NCBI GenBank assembly: GCA_013298865.1
Contig: JAAFJL010000007.1
Location: forward strand, 1 to 62,055
Source: Cytophagales bacterium
GTDB lineage: Bacteria > Bacteroidota > Bacteroidia > Cytophagales > Spirosomataceae
Length of the DNA: 62,055 nucleotides
Direction of reading: 5' to 3'
Part shown: positions 34,178-42,051 of the stretch, piece by piece
How the letters are laid out: each line of letters opens with the position of its first letter
Numbering within the stretch: position 1 is the first letter of the stretch
The notes under the pieces: model-generated
The model's database searches: none
Seen by the model: only the letters and a program-made list of their open reading frames with translations
What the model was told of the DNA's origin: nothing
Program-made: the position numbers and the translations under genes

Positions 34178-34423
34178 ATGGAACAAAATTCTTCTCCTTT
34201 CGATGGTCTTCGGCGATTCTTGGTTTTACTGACCATCGGAATCTTGACGGTTTTTGAGTTTGCTTTGCTCTTCGTTGTGTTGGCTTTGGCGTATCAGTAT
34301 TTTTTCAGAAAACCTACCAATGGCATCGAGAACCACGATTTTGGCGGAATGATTGTCTCTGGATGCGTGCTAATAGTAACTTTTATTTTGAAAAGAAGCA
34401 TAAAAAAATATATCCCATCATGA
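34178..34423 (+). CDS. small two-helix membrane protein
   Basis: 81 residues with two hydrophobic segments (about 13-40 and 55-72) and no recognisable family. Its stop overlaps the ATG of the amidohydrolase gene (ATGA, 34420-34423), which points to coupled translation and a shared transcript. The long word repeat ends just before its start. Confidence 0.6.
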   Translation: MEQNSSPFDGLRRFLVLLTIGILTVFEFALLFVVLALAYQYFFRKPTNGIENHDFGGMIVSGCVLIVTFILKRSIKKYIPS

Positions 34424-36024
34424 AACACTTTTTCACACTCCTACTGTCCCTTTGTAGCTGGTTGACGGTTGCTCAACAGAAATTTTCAGCCCCCAAATTA
34501 GAGGCACTTCGCAAAGAAATTATTGAAGAAATTGATAAGCGAAAAGAGTTTTCATCGCAAATCAATGACATGATTTTTAGTTTTGGCGAATTGGGTTTTC
34601 AAGAAATAGAAACCTCCGCATATTTGATTCAACTTCTTGAAAAAGAGGGATTTACCATCGAAAAAGGTATTTCTGGAATTCCTACGGCATGGGTCGCAAA
34701 ATGGGGTTCGGGCAAACCTCTCATTGCCATTGGTTCAGACGTTGACTGTATTCCGAAGGCATCTCAGAAACCTGGCGTTGCCTATCACGACCCCATCATC
34801 GAAGGGGCTCCTGGGCATGGCGAGGGGCATAACTCTGGACAAGCCCTTAATATTACGTCGGCTTTGGTGATTAAAAAAATCATGGAAAGAGAAAAAATCT
34901 CAGGTACGCTCATGCTTTGGCCTGGCATTGCGGAAGAGCTTGTGGGTGCGAAAGCCTATTACGTACGAGACGGGCATTTCAAAAATGTGGACGCTTGTAT
35001 TTTTACCCATGTCAGCAATCAATTGGGCGTAAAATTTGGCGACCCAGGTGGCAATGGATTAGTTTCTGTGAAATTTAATTTCGACGGAGAAGCCGCCCAT
35101 GCTGCCATGAATCCGTGGAGAGGAAAAAGTGCATTAGACGGTGTGGAGTTGATGAATATTGGTTGGAATTTCAAAAGAGAGCATTTGTTGCCAACGCAAC
35201 GTTCTCATTATGTGATAGTTAACGGTGGCGACCAACCTAATGTTGTACCTTCAAAGGCTTCGGTTTGGTATTATTTCAGAGAAAGAACGTACCCAAAAAT
35301 CAAAGAATTGTATGAGTCTGGAAAGCAAATTGCACAGGGTGCAGCCATGATGACGGGTACAAAAGTTTCTTGGGAAGTATTGGGTTGTGCTTGGCCTGGG
35401 CATTTTAATAAACCAATGGCAGAGACGGCTTTCAAGCATATCAAAACTGTCGGACAGCCTACTTGGTCTGACAATGACCAAATTTTGGCAAAGGCGATTC
35501 AGAAAGAGTTGAGTTCGCCCGAAACCAAGGGAATGGCAATGCAAATAGATACAACGCTGGAGGTTTTTGGTTCGATGGGCGGTGGTTCAGACGATATTGC
35601 TGATATTTCGTGGTCATTACCAACCATTGTCTTGACGTACCCTTCTAATATTCCTGGCTTGCCTGGGCATCATTGGGCAAATGCTATTTCTATGGCTACA
35701 CCCATTGCCCACAAGGGAATTACGGCAGGGGCAAAAGTAGAAGCCCTGACTTTATTGGATATGCTAAATGACCCAAAAATCATTACTGAAGCGTGGGACT
35801 ACTACAAAACCGTGCAAACCAAAGACCTAAAATACGAGCCATTGATTACGCCAAATGACAAACCAGCCATTGCACTCAATACCGAAATTATGGCGAAATT
35901 CAGACCACAAATGAAGGCTTTCTATTTTAATCCAACAAAATACAAAACCTATCTGGAACAATTAGGAATACAATATCCAACCGTGCGGAAAACCGAAGAG
36001 AAGAAAGAAGGAAAAGGAAATTGA
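34420..36024 (+). CDS. M20-type amidohydrolase (AbgB-like)
   Basis: 534 residues with a signal peptide (about 1-18, SWLTVAQQ) and an M20 metallopeptidase/amidohydrolase domain: GEGHNSGQALNITS, LWPGIAEELVGAKAYYVRDG with the catalytic Glu, and the late GSMGGGSDDIADISW and PGHHWANA motifs like aminobenzoyl-glutamate hydrolase subunit B. It probably cleaves an N-acyl amino acid or small amide in the periplasm. The ATG at 34420 gives the signal peptide and the ATGA overlap with the preceding gene. Confidence 0.82.
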   Translation: MKHFFTLLLSLCSWLTVAQQKFSAPKLEALRKEIIEEIDKRKEFSSQINDMIFSFGELGFQEIETSAYLIQLLEKEGFTIEKGISGIPTAWVAKWGSGKPLIAIGSDVDCIPKASQKPGVAYHDPIIEGAPGHGEGHNSGQALNITSALVIKKIMEREKISGTLMLWPGIAEELVGAKAYYVRDGHFKNVDACIFTHVSNQLGVKFGDPGGNGLVSVKFNFDGEAAHAAMNPWRGKSALDGVELMNIGWNFKREHLLPTQRSHYVIVNGGDQPNVVPSKASVWYYFRERTYPKIKELYESGKQIAQGAAMMTGTKVSWEVLGCAWPGHFNKPMAETAFKHIKTVGQPTWSDNDQILAKAIQKELSSPETKGMAMQIDTTLEVFGSMGGGSDDIADISWSLPTIVLTYPSNIPGLPGHHWANAISMATPIAHKGITAGAKVEALTLLDMLNDPKIITEAWDYYKTVQTKDLKYEPLITPNDKPAIALNTEIMAKFRPQMKAFYFNPTKYKTYLEQLGIQYPTVRKTEEKKEGKGN

Positions 36025-36060
36025 TTCAATACCTTTTTGGATAATAACGAAGAAAATAAA

Positions 36061-36097
36061 ACCCCCACGTTCAAATGAATGAACTTGGGGATTTTTA
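36061..36097 (+). terminator. terminator after the amidohydrolase gene
   Basis: CCCCA and GTTCA pair with TGAAC and TGGGG with one mismatch, followed by ATTTTTATTT. Confidence 0.75.
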
Positions 36098-36108
36098 TTT
36101 GGGAGGAA

Positions 36109-36231
36109 TTAATGAACAATAAATGATTTTCCAGTTGCTAAACCCATAGTAAAACTCTCAATGAGTGAATAGACGAAAAAAAGCATCAACAGGACATAAC
36201 CCCAAAGCTCAGTCTTTGTAATATTTTTCAT
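36109..36231 (-). CDS. 40-residue single-helix membrane peptide
   Basis: A minus-strand frame with ATG and stop and no other overlapping gene. It starts MKNITKTELWGYVLLMLFF and has one strong membrane helix (about residues 9-33), with a charged start and a small polar end. The hydrophobic profile, A-rich leader and lack of rare codons suggest a real gene. It is too short for most gene finders. It lies downstream of the LytTR regulator gene and on the same strand, so it may belong to that transcript. Confidence 0.5.
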   Translation of the reverse strand: MKNITKTELWGYVLLMLFFVYSLIESFTMGLATGKSFIVH

Positions 36232-36307
36232 GATAAAATAAATTCTTAAAATACTTTCGCAGGAAGTCTAATTATCTAATAACCAGATATTTAGCTTTCT
36301 ATTCACC

Positions 36308-37132
36308 CTATTCTCCTTCTTCTTTCTGTGCATCTGGGTTTCTTGTAATACGCATATCTGCCAGCACGGCACTATCTTTTTCTTTGAAGAAAATCGTACT
36401 TTCAAAGGCATTAAAAAACGCTTGTTTATAAGTATCTCCGATGGGTACACGTACAACTTTTCTCAGCAAAACTTCATCGCCTTCTATACCCGTAATTTTA
36501 TCTGTCGAAACAATGTAAGAGCGGTGTATCCGCATGAAACGGTCTGAGGGTAATCGCCTTTGCAAATCAGAAAGTGTGAGGTTACAGGTCACTCTATCGT
36601 CTGCTGTATAGATGGTTGCGTAGGTTTTGAGTGCCTCCATATACAAAACATCCTTGAAAACGATTTTATGGAATTTCCCTTTTACGTCAATTTTTACAAA
36701 AATAAACTCTTCCTTTTCTTGCTTAACAATAGGAATTGATTTCTTGGGTCTGGCTACTGGCGTTTTTGGCTCTAACATCGACGCTGGAGCTGGCATTTTT
36801 TGAACAGCCTTCAAAAAGCGGTCGTAAGAAAACGGTTTTGTCAGATAATCTACCACGCCGTACTCGAAACTATCAATGGCGTATTGTTCGTAGCCCGTTG
36901 TCATGATGAATTTCACTTTCTTTTCGTACAATTTCAAAAAGTGCATTCCAGACATTTTGGGCATTTGGATATCCAAGAAAACCAAGTCGATATGCTGGTC
37001 TTGTATGATTTGTGACGCTTCGAGGGGATCAGTCGTGGAAGCAACTAATTCTAAAAATGGGGTATCGTGTACATAAGCTGTCACTACTTCGAGTGCCGCC
37101 TGCTCGTCATCAACAATAAGAACTTTGACCAT
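36308..37132 (-). CDS. LytTR-family response regulator
   Basis: 274 residues: a receiver domain (1-120) with VLIVDDE, the phospho-acceptor in LVFLDIQMPKMSG (Asp about 56) and the conserved Lys in DYLTKPFSYD, a linker, and a C-terminal LytTR DNA-binding domain (about 150-250) with RFMRIHRSYIVS. It is a transcription regulator paired with the LytS-like kinase upstream on the same strand. About 275 bases of word repeats separate the two genes. Confidence 0.92.
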   Translation of the reverse strand: MVKVLIVDDEQAALEVVTAYVHDTPFLELVASTTDPLEASQIIQDQHIDLVFLDIQMPKMSGMHFLKLYEKKVKFIMTTGYEQYAIDSFEYGVVDYLTKPFSYDRFLKAVQKMPAPASMLEPKTPVARPKKSIPIVKQEKEEFIFVKIDVKGKFHKIVFKDVLYMEALKTYATIYTADDRVTCNLTLSDLQRRLPSDRFMRIHRSYIVSTDKITGIEGDEVLLRKVVRVPIGDTYKQAFFNAFESTIFFKEKDSAVLADMRITRNPDAQKEEGE

Positions 37133-37150
37133 AATAAATATTTTTGAGGG

Positions 37151-37405
37151 TTATGTTTTTATTTATTTGTGATTTGGTGATTTGTGATTTGGTGATTTAG
37201 TGAGTTGTGATTTGGTGAGTTGTGATTTGTGATTTAGTGAGTTGTGATTTAGTGAGTTATGATTTAATGAGTTGTGAATAGATAAATTGGGCTATTGAAC
37301 GTTAATCACCAATCACTAAATCACTCAATCACAAATAGAAAAAATCACTAAATCACTCAATCACAAATAGAAAAAATCACCAATCACTAAATCACTCAAT
37401 CACAA
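37151..37405. repeat. stuttered GTGATTTGGTGA word repeat, sense then antisense
   Basis: The first half (37169-37270) has about ten variants of GTGATTTGGTGATTTAGTGA; the second half (37305-37400) has about nine copies of the complement (CAATCACTAAATCACTC, ACAAATAG). The two halves can fold into a very long hairpin. It is the largest of the stuttered-word regions. It sits in the gap between the kinase stop and the regulator start. It is not a CRISPR array: there are no constant repeats with unique spacers. Confidence 0.9.
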
Positions 37406-37409
37406 ATAA

Positions 37410-38462
37410 TCAATATTGAATCGTTAATTCACAGATATACTCTTGTTGTTCGCCTAAGTAGGAATTCAATGTAAAGGAATCGCCGTGTACAGCTTTTAAC
37501 CTTTGGGTAATATTATCAATACCAATACCCGTAGTTCCTCCCTTTTGCTCTTCGACTTTGATTTTGTTGACAGTTGAGAAAGTAAAAAGGTTGTTTTCAT
37601 CAATAATCATCGTGATGATTAGCGGGAAATCATGGTCAAAAACATCTCCGTGTTTGAAGGCATTTTCCAGAATAGTAATCAATACCATCGGTGTGATTTG
37701 ATATTTTGTAAAATCTCCTTCTTGGTCAATTGCCACAGCCATAGAATAACTACTCCGTTTATTGAGCATATCCACATAGTTAAAGATAAAATCAACTTCA
37801 TGATGTAACGGTACTAAATCGTTTTGGCTATCTTTTCCCGTAATGTACCGAAACATCTCTGACAACTGAAGCACAATAGCAGACGCTGATTTACTGGCTT
37901 TCATTACCTTGCTGTTAATCAAGTTCAAGGTATTGTACATAAAATGAGGATTGATTTGAGCCTTCAGAAACTTCATTTCCGCTTCTGCCTTTTGTACTTG
38001 CAAGATACGTAATTCTTTTTCTTGTTCTACAGATTTTCTTGCATAAAAATAGCCTATGCTATAACCAAACCATAGCACGTATAAATAAATGGTATCAGTA
38101 ACGAAGTTATCTGAAACCTCAGCATACTTGTTAATTATACCAAAAAGAGGGAAAATAGTCGTATTTATTTCATACCTGATAAAGATAAAAACAGAAAATG
38201 AAGTTACAAGGAACAGCAACATATTTAAAAAATTCTTTTTTAAATATGTTGGAAAGAGCACAAATAAGTTAAAGTAGAAATGACTCCCAACAAGTATATG
38301 GTTTATAAAAATTGCAAAAATATACTTAATAATTCCACCAAAATAATCAATAGAGCTTGAGTTAAGGATTAATATATAAGTCAAGTATATTGTCCAACCA
38401 GCAATATGTTTCGATATTAAACTTTCTGTATTTTTTTTAAAGAAGACTGCTAATTTCATCAT
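37410..38462 (-). CDS. LytS-type sensor histidine kinase
   Basis: 350 residues: four to six N-terminal membrane segments (to about residue 150), then the LytS/His_kinase core with the phospho-His in AQINPHFMYNTLNLINS (about residue 177) and an HATPase domain with ENAFKHGD and GTTGIGIDNITQRL. No extracellular sensor domain is seen, so the signal is probably sensed in the membrane. It pairs with the LytTR regulator. A small peptide gene diverges from it at 38729. Confidence 0.9.
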   Translation of the reverse strand: MMKLAVFFKKNTESLISKHIAGWTIYLTYILILNSSSIDYFGGIIKYIFAIFINHILVGSHFYFNLFVLFPTYLKKNFLNMLLFLVTSFSVFIFIRYEINTTIFPLFGIINKYAEVSDNFVTDTIYLYVLWFGYSIGYFYARKSVEQEKELRILQVQKAEAEMKFLKAQINPHFMYNTLNLINSKVMKASKSASAIVLQLSEMFRYITGKDSQNDLVPLHHEVDFIFNYVDMLNKRSSYSMAVAIDQEGDFTKYQITPMVLITILENAFKHGDVFDHDFPLIITMIIDENNLFTFSTVNKIKVEEQKGGTTGIGIDNITQRLKAVHGDSFTLNSYLGEQQEYICELTIQY

Positions 38463-38687
38463 TTAGACAATATGTATTTATTGCAATTTCTAAACAATTT
38501 ATTAAACATACAAAGAGAGTTTTAGCATTTATGTAATTAAGTTCTGTTAACCTTCTGAAGAATTCTTCTTTCTGTTAATTATTATTTGAATTTCTCTTAA
38601 AACCACGATACAGATTTTAAATAATACTTAAAGGACAAAGTATATTCAGATTGAGAGAATGTATTTAAAGGATGGAAGATTTGAAAC

Positions 38688-38695
38688 TAAGTTTG
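38688..38695 (+). promoter_or_regulatory. promoter box of the 47-residue peptide gene
   Basis: TAAGTTTG fits TAnnTTTG and lies 33 bases before the ATG at 38729, close to the 30 bases seen at the PKS gene. A clear -33 element is not visible. Confidence 0.45.
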
Positions 38696-38728
38696 TGCAT
38701 CAAATAACAATAACTCAAAAAATATCCC

Positions 38729-38872
38729 ATGAAAAATCTTACAAGTAACTCAAAATTGAAATTTAACAAAAATACAGTTGTATCTTTTGATTCTGTAAAC
38801 GAATTTAGAAACATCCAGACAATCACTCTTGATTACAAGACTGTTACTTCTATTACGATAACTCTTCATTAA
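38729..38872 (+). CDS. 47-residue precursor-like peptide (possible RiPP or signalling peptide)
   Basis: The frame starts MKNLTSNSKLKFNKNTVVS and ends TVTSITITLH, with a stop before the convergent DUF5686 gene. The N-terminal half has the LKFNKNTV pattern of Bacteroidota LanB-type leaders (KLxLNKxTV). The C-terminal half is very rich in Thr and Ser but has no Cys, so dehydration is possible but thioether rings are not. It lacks a double glycine. It has its own promoter box and is divergent from the LytS kinase gene. Its function is unknown. A LanB dehydratase gene lies 12 kb away. Confidence 0.55.
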   Translation: MKNLTSNSKLKFNKNTVVSFDSVNEFRNIQTITLDYKTVTSITITLH

Positions 38873-38880
38873 TCCCTCCA

Positions 38881-41451
38881 CTAAAAAGCAAAATGCACAC
38901 TGGCTTTAATGCTGAAACCTTTGGGTTGTACAACATTATCGCCTTCGAGTGGTTTGCGTGGGTCGAGCGGTAAGCGGTGGTCAAGGTAGTTGAGGCGGTG
39001 AAATGCCTGCACACGGATGATTTTAAAGATATTATCTATTCCGTAACCTACCTCTACATAAGGTTTCTGAGGGTCGAGTGAATCAAAAGGAAATTGATCA
39101 AGGTATCTCGATACCAAAGGTTTTCCTTCCCGCATGAGTTCACGGTTTTCTTCCCGTTGGCTTCCCCAAAGTACATTGGCAGTACCAACCAGTCGCCATT
39201 TTAGTTGACGAATTAAGGGTATTCTATTAAAGAGAAATCCCTCGAAATTGTGATTGAACTGCAAGGAAACGTAGCGGTCAGACACAAATTCAAAGTAATT
39301 CATCATGTTGAAGGCAGTACGGTTAAAGAAAAAAGTTTCGTTCCCTAAATGTGGGAACAGCAAAGGGGCTGGCACATTAGAAGGTGTGTAGCCCATCATG
39401 AGAGTATAATTAGAGCGACCCAACGTTCCGAGACGGAATGTTTGGTAAGCCCTGAGTGTAAATCGGTGATAGTTAAAATCTCCGTTCAGAACTCCTCTCA
39501 TTCCGTATTGATATTTTAAACTTACAACAGGAATACGTTTAGTACCGAGTGTAATACGCTCGTTGCCATCCATGATGTACGTTTCGTTTTTGGCGAAACG
39601 TGTCTCGAATGTCAAGAAAGTTTCATTGAAATGGTCTTGCACAGGAGACTGCGACCCCAGTTCGGGATTTTCTCTGAACTGGAATCGGAAAAGTGGGTCA
39701 AAGCTACGGGTCGTCAACGAAGCCGTTAGCATGATGCCTTTGGTTGGTTCAGTCTTGAAAAACACTTCGTTTTCATTTCTGAAAAATGCTCCCGTGTATC
39801 TGCCCCAGCGAGTGAAGGCAGCAAAAATTTTGTTATCTCCCACAATCTCAGGCGTTAATCCCACACGTTCCAAGTCGAAGGAATGTCTCGCACCTGCTAC
39901 TGTCCAGTGACGTTTCGAGAGAATGTAGTTTACTTCGCCCCCGTATTTGATACGACCATCACCAGTACCATAGCCTAAGAATCCTCTAAAGACCCAATCT
40001 TTCGAGAATTTGGCGTTTGTCCTGAAACCCAAACGCAACCTCAATCCTTCCACTCTATTAACAGCGAAGGCATTGATATAAGGTCCAAATTCGATTCCAT
40101 TGTATTTTTTCCAACCACTGGCTACAATCTCAGCAATGTCCACGTAAGTACGTACGATGGGAACATTCATAACAGTATCCACCAATTTCATTGCCAATCG
40201 GTCTTGAATACTGAGCGGGTCATGCCTTGCTTTGTCCCAAAATGTAGGGTCTTCTTCCTTGGCATCTTCGGCAACTTCGGCAGGCAGGTCGTAGAAACCT
40301 AAATCTTTGGGTTTATTCACAACAAAGTTTTTGTTTGAAATATAAAACTTTGCCAACATCCCCGCAGAATTTTTCGTAAGTTCTTTCAAGTCAATCAAAA
40401 AACGAGTTTTAGAAGGCAACCAAGCACCTTCAGAAGTTTGCTCTAATTGTTGCTGAATCTTGATTTTTTCGATATAATTCAAATTGGCACCACTCCCGAT
40501 GGTCGCATCCATTTCTACCAAAGCAAAATTGGTAGTATCAATCCACATTTTTCCTGTAAAAACTAAATCTTGCGGACGTTTTGGGTCGAATTCGATTGTA
40601 TAGCAAGGTTTTCCATCTATTTCGGTAGTGTCAGAAAGGAATAATTTATAATTTCCTTTCCAGTTTTCACCGATGGGAGAGGCAAAATCTTTACCCAAGA
40701 ACGGCACGTAGTTGTCGTAGAAATTATAATTAGCAAATAAATTTCCTCCAATCAATTGTGAGATAAATCCACCGTCTTTCACACCCACACCCTTGACGTT
40801 GGTTTTGAGAATCATCTCCTTTCTACGACCTGGCGTTTCTCTGAAATAAAATTTAGAAATGGTTTCAGAAATAAACGTTGGGATAACGGGTTTACCATCT
40901 TCGCCAGCAATTTTTTCGAACTTATCAATCGCCCCTTGAATTTGCTTCATGAATTTTTTAGCCCGTAATTTTTCGGAAAGATTGTCCACGTCCAATTCCA
41001 TTTTTGAATAAGAATCATATTCGTAGGCAGTCAATCGCTTTCGGTCGTTTTTCTCCCGATTGTCAATAACCCCTCTGAGTACTTTGTAAGCAGGGTTTTC
41101 ACCAGAACGTACAATAATTTCTTCGAGGGCTCTCGAAGCTGGTTCTAACTGAGCATTGATAGTTTGGTTGGCAGCAGTTTTGTCAACTGCCTTGTAGCGA
41201 GTCTTGAAACCCACAAAAGTGATAAAAATAGAGTCTGCTAAAACCTTTGATTTTAGCGTATAAATACCGTCAAAGTTTGTGGTAGTTCCTATGTTTACAC
41301 CTTTAAGCGTAACGTTGGCAAAAGGAACAGGGTCTCCGTTAGAAGCATCCGTAACACGCCCAGTAATAACATATTGCCCAAAAACAATTTGTGATGAGAA
41401 CAGGAAGAAAGCAATTGCAAAAAAAGACTTTGCACAAAAAAACTTTGACAT
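38881..41451 (-). CDS. DUF5686 protein with carboxypeptidase-like regulatory domain
   Basis: 856 residues: a signal peptide (about 1-25, ends VFGQ), a CarboxypepD_reg-like domain (about 28-115, ITGRVTDASNGDPVPFANV), then the DUF5686 region to the end with many beta strands, ending KASVHFAF like an outer membrane barrel. Such proteins are common in Bacteroidota; the function is unknown. It lies alone, downstream of and convergent with the small peptide gene. Confidence 0.8.
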   Translation of the reverse strand: MSKFFCAKSFFAIAFFLFSSQIVFGQYVITGRVTDASNGDPVPFANVTLKGVNIGTTTNFDGIYTLKSKVLADSIFITFVGFKTRYKAVDKTAANQTINAQLEPASRALEEIIVRSGENPAYKVLRGVIDNREKNDRKRLTAYEYDSYSKMELDVDNLSEKLRAKKFMKQIQGAIDKFEKIAGEDGKPVIPTFISETISKFYFRETPGRRKEMILKTNVKGVGVKDGGFISQLIGGNLFANYNFYDNYVPFLGKDFASPIGENWKGNYKLFLSDTTEIDGKPCYTIEFDPKRPQDLVFTGKMWIDTTNFALVEMDATIGSGANLNYIEKIKIQQQLEQTSEGAWLPSKTRFLIDLKELTKNSAGMLAKFYISNKNFVVNKPKDLGFYDLPAEVAEDAKEEDPTFWDKARHDPLSIQDRLAMKLVDTVMNVPIVRTYVDIAEIVASGWKKYNGIEFGPYINAFAVNRVEGLRLRLGFRTNAKFSKDWVFRGFLGYGTGDGRIKYGGEVNYILSKRHWTVAGARHSFDLERVGLTPEIVGDNKIFAAFTRWGRYTGAFFRNENEVFFKTEPTKGIMLTASLTTRSFDPLFRFQFRENPELGSQSPVQDHFNETFLTFETRFAKNETYIMDGNERITLGTKRIPVVSLKYQYGMRGVLNGDFNYHRFTLRAYQTFRLGTLGRSNYTLMMGYTPSNVPAPLLFPHLGNETFFFNRTAFNMMNYFEFVSDRYVSLQFNHNFEGFLFNRIPLIRQLKWRLVGTANVLWGSQREENRELMREGKPLVSRYLDQFPFDSLDPQKPYVEVGYGIDNIFKIIRVQAFHRLNYLDHRLPLDPRKPLEGDNVVQPKGFSIKASVHFAF

Positions 41452-41782
41452 TGAATCTATATAATTTGTTGAATGATGGTTGTCTTGGTATTCTATAAAT
41501 CACCTTAAAATTACAACATTTTGAATGATTTTTTATTCCAAATACACAATCAAGACAAGTTGATTTGGTGTTTCCCCTATCTAATTGCGTTGTAGAACGC
41601 CTTTGAGAATCAATTATTGAGAATATGGCGAAAAAATTGTTTCAAAAATAATGCTAAAATATAAGATTCCATCGCTGAGAAGGGGGATTTTAGGGTTGAG
41701 ATGGAGAGTTTTGATGAGAAGACTTATTTTTTTTCTCAAAAATTAAATTTCTCAGAATAGTACAATATCTAAATTTTAATTC

Positions 41783-41790
41783 TACCTTTG
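41783..41790 (+). promoter_or_regulatory. promoter box of the TPP riboswitch transcript
   Basis: TACCTTTG fits TAnnTTTG and lies about 13 bases before the riboswitch, as expected if the aptamer starts the transcript. Confidence 0.6.
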
Positions 41791-41802
41791 CTACACAATC
41801 AC

Positions 41803-41880
41803 AAAAAGGGGTGCCTACAATATTTCGGGCTGAGATTATACCCATTGAACCTGATGCGGGTAATGCCGTCGAAGGGATTT
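41803..41880 (+). ncRNA. TPP riboswitch (THI element)
   Basis: The aptamer holds the universal pieces in order: GGGGTGCC, GGGCTGAGATTATACCC, TTGAACCTGATGCGGGTAATGCCG and the closing GAAGGGA. It binds thiamine pyrophosphate and normally shuts the gene off when TPP is high. It controls the TonB receptor at 42052, which is therefore likely to import thiamine or a precursor. A possible expression-platform terminator, GACAGG/CCTGTC followed by a T-run (42008-42044), lies just before the ATG. Confidence 0.95.
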
Positions 41881-42051
41881 TTTGAAATGACAATTCGACT
41901 TTTTTACAGCAAAAATCTCTTAATTTTCTTTTGATTTTTAAGATAATTTTGTCAACATTTCAAAAGCAAAAATCATCATACTGGTATCAAAATTATTTGT
42001 TGAATCTGACAGGATTTAACTCCTTTACCTGTCGTGTCTTTTTTAAAGTTT

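Noticed and set aside
37151-37405. Possible CRISPR array
   Set aside because: Words vary in length and sequence, the second half is the complement of the first, and there are no unique spacers of constant length or cas genes.
41690-41893. 67-codon minus-strand frame
   Set aside because: It is the antisense of the TPP riboswitch, whose conserved bases explain the sequence.
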